From SHAN690 sp041391765 (GTDB lineage: Bacteria > Bacteroidota > Bacteroidia > Flavobacteriales_G > Salibacteraceae), in contig JAWKNJ010000018.1 in the NCBI GenBank assembly GCA_041391765.1, positions 81,740-145,739 on the forward strand: a stretch of 64,000 nt of DNA. Direction: 5' to 3'. The translations under genes and the position numbers were made by a program. Under the pieces are notes generated by a model, which was given only the letters and a program-made list of their open reading frames with translations, was not told the DNA's origin and ran no database searches. This document shows positions 62,362-64,000 of the stretch, piece after piece (position 1 is the stretch's first letter; every line of letters starts with the position of its first letter).

Positions 62362-62832
62362 CTAGCTTCCCAGCATTATTTGCTCTGCAAAAGCAACAAA
62401 AGCGTTTTCCGCATCGGCACTGCTTACCCTGTTCTTATTACCTTTCTTAATGGTGATATACATTCTTCGGGCACGTGCAGGATCTGCACTTAGCTTGGCT
62501 TCCATATCTGCTGCATTTTGAAACGTGCTGAATGACCAATTGGCTCCATCAAAAATTCTGGCACCATCACTGGCCTCAATGGTGAGGTTATTTCCTAACC
62601 CGTTAATCTCAACCGAAGACCATTTAAGCGATCCTGAACCAGCTCCGTTCGGAGCACCAAAATCCGCTGTGAATTGTTCAATCAATTTTTGACAGTAATT
62701 ATCTTCCACATAAAATGTGCGAAGCGTATCTGACCCTTGAACTTGTGTTTCAACATACACATAAGTCGGTGCCTGAGCAGCCAAAATCATTGACTGAAGG
62801 ACGATCACCAACGACAGAATTATAGATTTCAT
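62362..62832 (-). CDS. small secreted protein of unknown function
   Basis: The 156-residue protein has a signal peptide (SIILSLVIVLQSMILAAQA). The mature ~135 residues are compact alpha/beta with no recognised domain (VYVETQVQGSDTLRTFYVE; SADAENAFVAFAEQIM). It stands alone between the methyltransferase and a small membrane protein. Confidence 0.68.
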   Translation of the reverse strand: MKSIILSLVIVLQSMILAAQAPTYVYVETQVQGSDTLRTFYVEDNYCQKLIEQFTADFGAPNGAGSGSLKWSSVEINGLGNNLTIEASDGARIFDGANWSFSTFQNAADMEAKLSADPARARRMYITIKKGNKNRVSSADAENAFVAFAEQIMLGS

Positions 62833-62889
62833 CTCTTGAATTTTTTAATTCGATTGATAGACGACAAATTTTTACTGAGGCTGCTACTA

Positions 62890-63084
62890 TTACTTACCAT
62901 AAGTGCCATCACGTAAAGATTGAACAAGGAGCACCGTGGCAGCGCTCATAGCAGCCACATGTACAACGAAAAGAATAAATTTTGGCGCGCTTTCAAACCC
63001 ATTCCAGGGTTTGTCCCACCAAACAGAAACAGTTATTGCGGCCACTAAACCAATAGCGCTCAGTGTTTTATTCTTTTTGTACAT
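62890..63084 (-). CDS. small membrane protein
   Basis: The 64-residue protein has two membrane segments (LSAIGLVAAITVSVWW and FILFVVHVAAMSAATVLLV) around a short loop WDKPWNGFESAPK. No family recognised. The codon use and clean start suggest it is real, but the short length leaves doubt. Confidence 0.55.
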   Translation of the reverse strand: MYKKNKTLSAIGLVAAITVSVWWDKPWNGFESAPKFILFVVHVAAMSAATVLLVQSLRDGTYGK

Positions 63085-63114
63085 GAACCAAATATATTCT
63101 TTTACAACAGTAAT

Positions 63115-63678
63115 TTAGCGATTGTTGAACATGTTCATCGAGCGCTCCAAGCCAATGGACGCGAATGACAATACAGCTTCACCTACCAACTTTATCCTTT
63201 CAGGCATCGCCTTAATTTCACTTTCATTCCAGGACGAAAGCACATAGTTCACTTGCTGACCTTGTGAAAATTCCGCCCCAATGCCAAAACGCAAGCGCGG
63301 ATACTCAGAGGTACCCAGCAGTTCTTGAATGTTTTTCAATCCATTGTGTCCACCATCGCTTCCCTTCTTACGAAGCCGAATCTTTCCAAATGGGAGGGCC
63401 AAGTCATCAGTAATGACCATAATATTCGAAACAGGAATCTTCTCTTGTTGCATCCAATAATTGACCGCCTTTCCGCTCAAATTCATGAATGTGTTGGGCT
63501 TGATTAGGATCAGCGTTCTTCCCTTGTGCTTGACCTCTGCTCGATCTCCGAATCTGACAGGGCTAAAAACAGCATTGGACGCACTTGCAAGTGCGTCCAA
63601 TGCCTTAAATCCTATGTTGTGCCTGGTTTCAGAGTATTCTACTCCAGGATTACCAAGACCAACAATTAAGTATTTCAT
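63115..63678 (-). CDS. pth: peptidyl-tRNA hydrolase
   Basis: The 187-residue protein has the family start YLIVGLGNPGVEYSETRHNIGF with catalytic His near 20. KPNTFMNLSG is near 59, ITDDLALPFGKIRLRKKGSDGGHNGLKNI near 90-118 and RLRFGIG near 130. It frees tRNA from stalled peptidyl-tRNA. It sits two bases after the L25 gene, the usual order. Confidence 0.97.
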   Translation of the reverse strand: MKYLIVGLGNPGVEYSETRHNIGFKALDALASASNAVFSPVRFGDRAEVKHKGRTLILIKPNTFMNLSGKAVNYWMQQEKIPVSNIMVITDDLALPFGKIRLRKKGSDGGHNGLKNIQELLGTSEYPRLRFGIGAEFSQGQQVNYVLSSWNESEIKAMPERIKLVGEAVLSFASIGLERSMNMFNNR

Positions 63679-63680
63679 TT

Positions 63681-64000
63681 CTACTCTTCAGCAGAAGCTT
63701 CGGCAGTTTCAGAAGCGCCTTCAGCTGCTCCTTCCTCTGTTCCCTCTTCACCTTCCTCCTCTGATTCCTCTTCAGCAACCGCCTTTCGAGAAGTCTTGAT
63801 GGACACAACCACTCGGTTGTCAGATTCAAGAATTTCAAGATTTGGAATATTCAATTCTCCCACCTTCTTGGAGGCTCCAATTCGCATAGGAGTAATGTCA
63901 ATTGTAATCTCATCAGGAATGTTTTCGATCAATCCTCTAACAAGAAGCTTCTTAGCATTATGACGAAGTACACCACCATTTTTTACTCCAATTGAGTTGC
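63681..64000 (-). CDS. 50S ribosomal protein L25/general stress protein Ctc, C-terminal part
   Basis: The frame runs out of the window at 64000, so the N-terminus lies outside. About 106 residues are visible: HNAKKLLVRGLIENIPDEITIDITPMRIGASKKVG, then a beta domain typical of the TL5/Ctc type, and a very acidic Glu/Ala tail of ~35 residues. Ctc-type L25 binds 5S rRNA. The neighbour pth supports it. Confidence 0.92.
   Translation of the reverse strand, partial: NSIGVKNGGVLRHNAKKLLVRGLIENIPDEITIDITPMRIGASKKVGELNIPNLEILESDNRVVVSIKTSRKAVAEEESEEEGEEGTEEGAAEGASETAEASAEE

Overview
The window is a piece of a Bacteroidota chromosome, most likely from a marine-type member of Flavobacteriales. The support is direct: several secreted proteins end in type IX secretion (T9SS) type A sorting domains, and there are SprB-repeat adhesin-like proteins. 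The block acpP-fabF-rnc-IPExxxVDY-pyk, a HYC_CC_PP family protein and TonB-dependent systems are typical of the phylum. Promoter-like TAnnTTTG boxes stand in front of tRNA genes, and Shine-Dalgarno sequences are mostly absent. Base composition looks moderate and even. I see no phage, transposase, CRISPR or rRNA. The finer family placement is inference.

Layout. 0-1.8 kb: end of a TonB-like protein and folC. 1.8-5.4 kb: a secreted VWA protein divergent from an ECF sigma factor and its membrane partner. 5.4-9.6 kb: one large T9SS cargo gene broken into two ORFs. 9.7-15.5 kb: a TetR-controlled envelope cassette (LolA-like protein, two FtsX/LolC-type permeases, LolD-type ATPase, beta-barrel protein) whose LolA-like gene and permease 5' end are decayed. 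15.5-20.4 kb: a CTSCH-motif T9SS protein, an ABC-F protein, tRNA-Val(GAC) with a chimeric duplicate, two lipoproteins and tRNA-Val(UAC). 20.4-31.8 kb: a Na+/H+ antiporter with a cNMP-binding-like domain, purN, nitroreductase, acpP-fabF-rnc-IPExxxVDY-pyk, envelope proteins and a glycosyltransferase. 31.9-34.6 kb: three tandem diacylglycerol-kinase-like genes, the middle one without the catalytic motif. 34.6-38.5 kb: a metal-handling operon (HYC_CC_PP, HMA protein, TonB receptor, CDF exporter). 38.6-40.6 kb: a secreted protein and der. 40.7-46.1 kb: three paralogous SprB/T9SS proteins, two sharing an identical 449-bp block.

46.2-49.3 kb: a second ECF sigma locus with a membrane/beta-barrel partner and a lipoprotein. 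49.3-59.1 kb: era and a dispersed phenylacetate (paa) degradation cluster (thiolase, paaI, paaH, flavin reductase, paaG, paaD, paaC), with dacB, two EGF-like lipoproteins and a T9SS protein interspersed; paaA, paaB and paaE are not in the window. 59.3-64 kb: tRNA-Gln, a polysaccharide deacetylase, a split metallo-beta-lactamase/rhodanese gene, a TylF-type methyltransferase, two small proteins, pth and the end of the L25/Ctc gene.

The strongest leads are: (1) the TetR-LolA-FtsX-FtsX-LolD-barrel cassette, a LolCDE-like envelope lipid or lipoprotein transport candidate with two clear operators; (2) three tight clusters of indels (about 7.6-7.75, 14.0-14.5 and 61.06-61.12 kb) that break otherwise well-preserved genes and must be either real decay or consensus error; (3) the chimeric tRNA-Val copy; (4) gene conversion between tandem T9SS proteins; (5) the DAGK triplet with one degenerate member.
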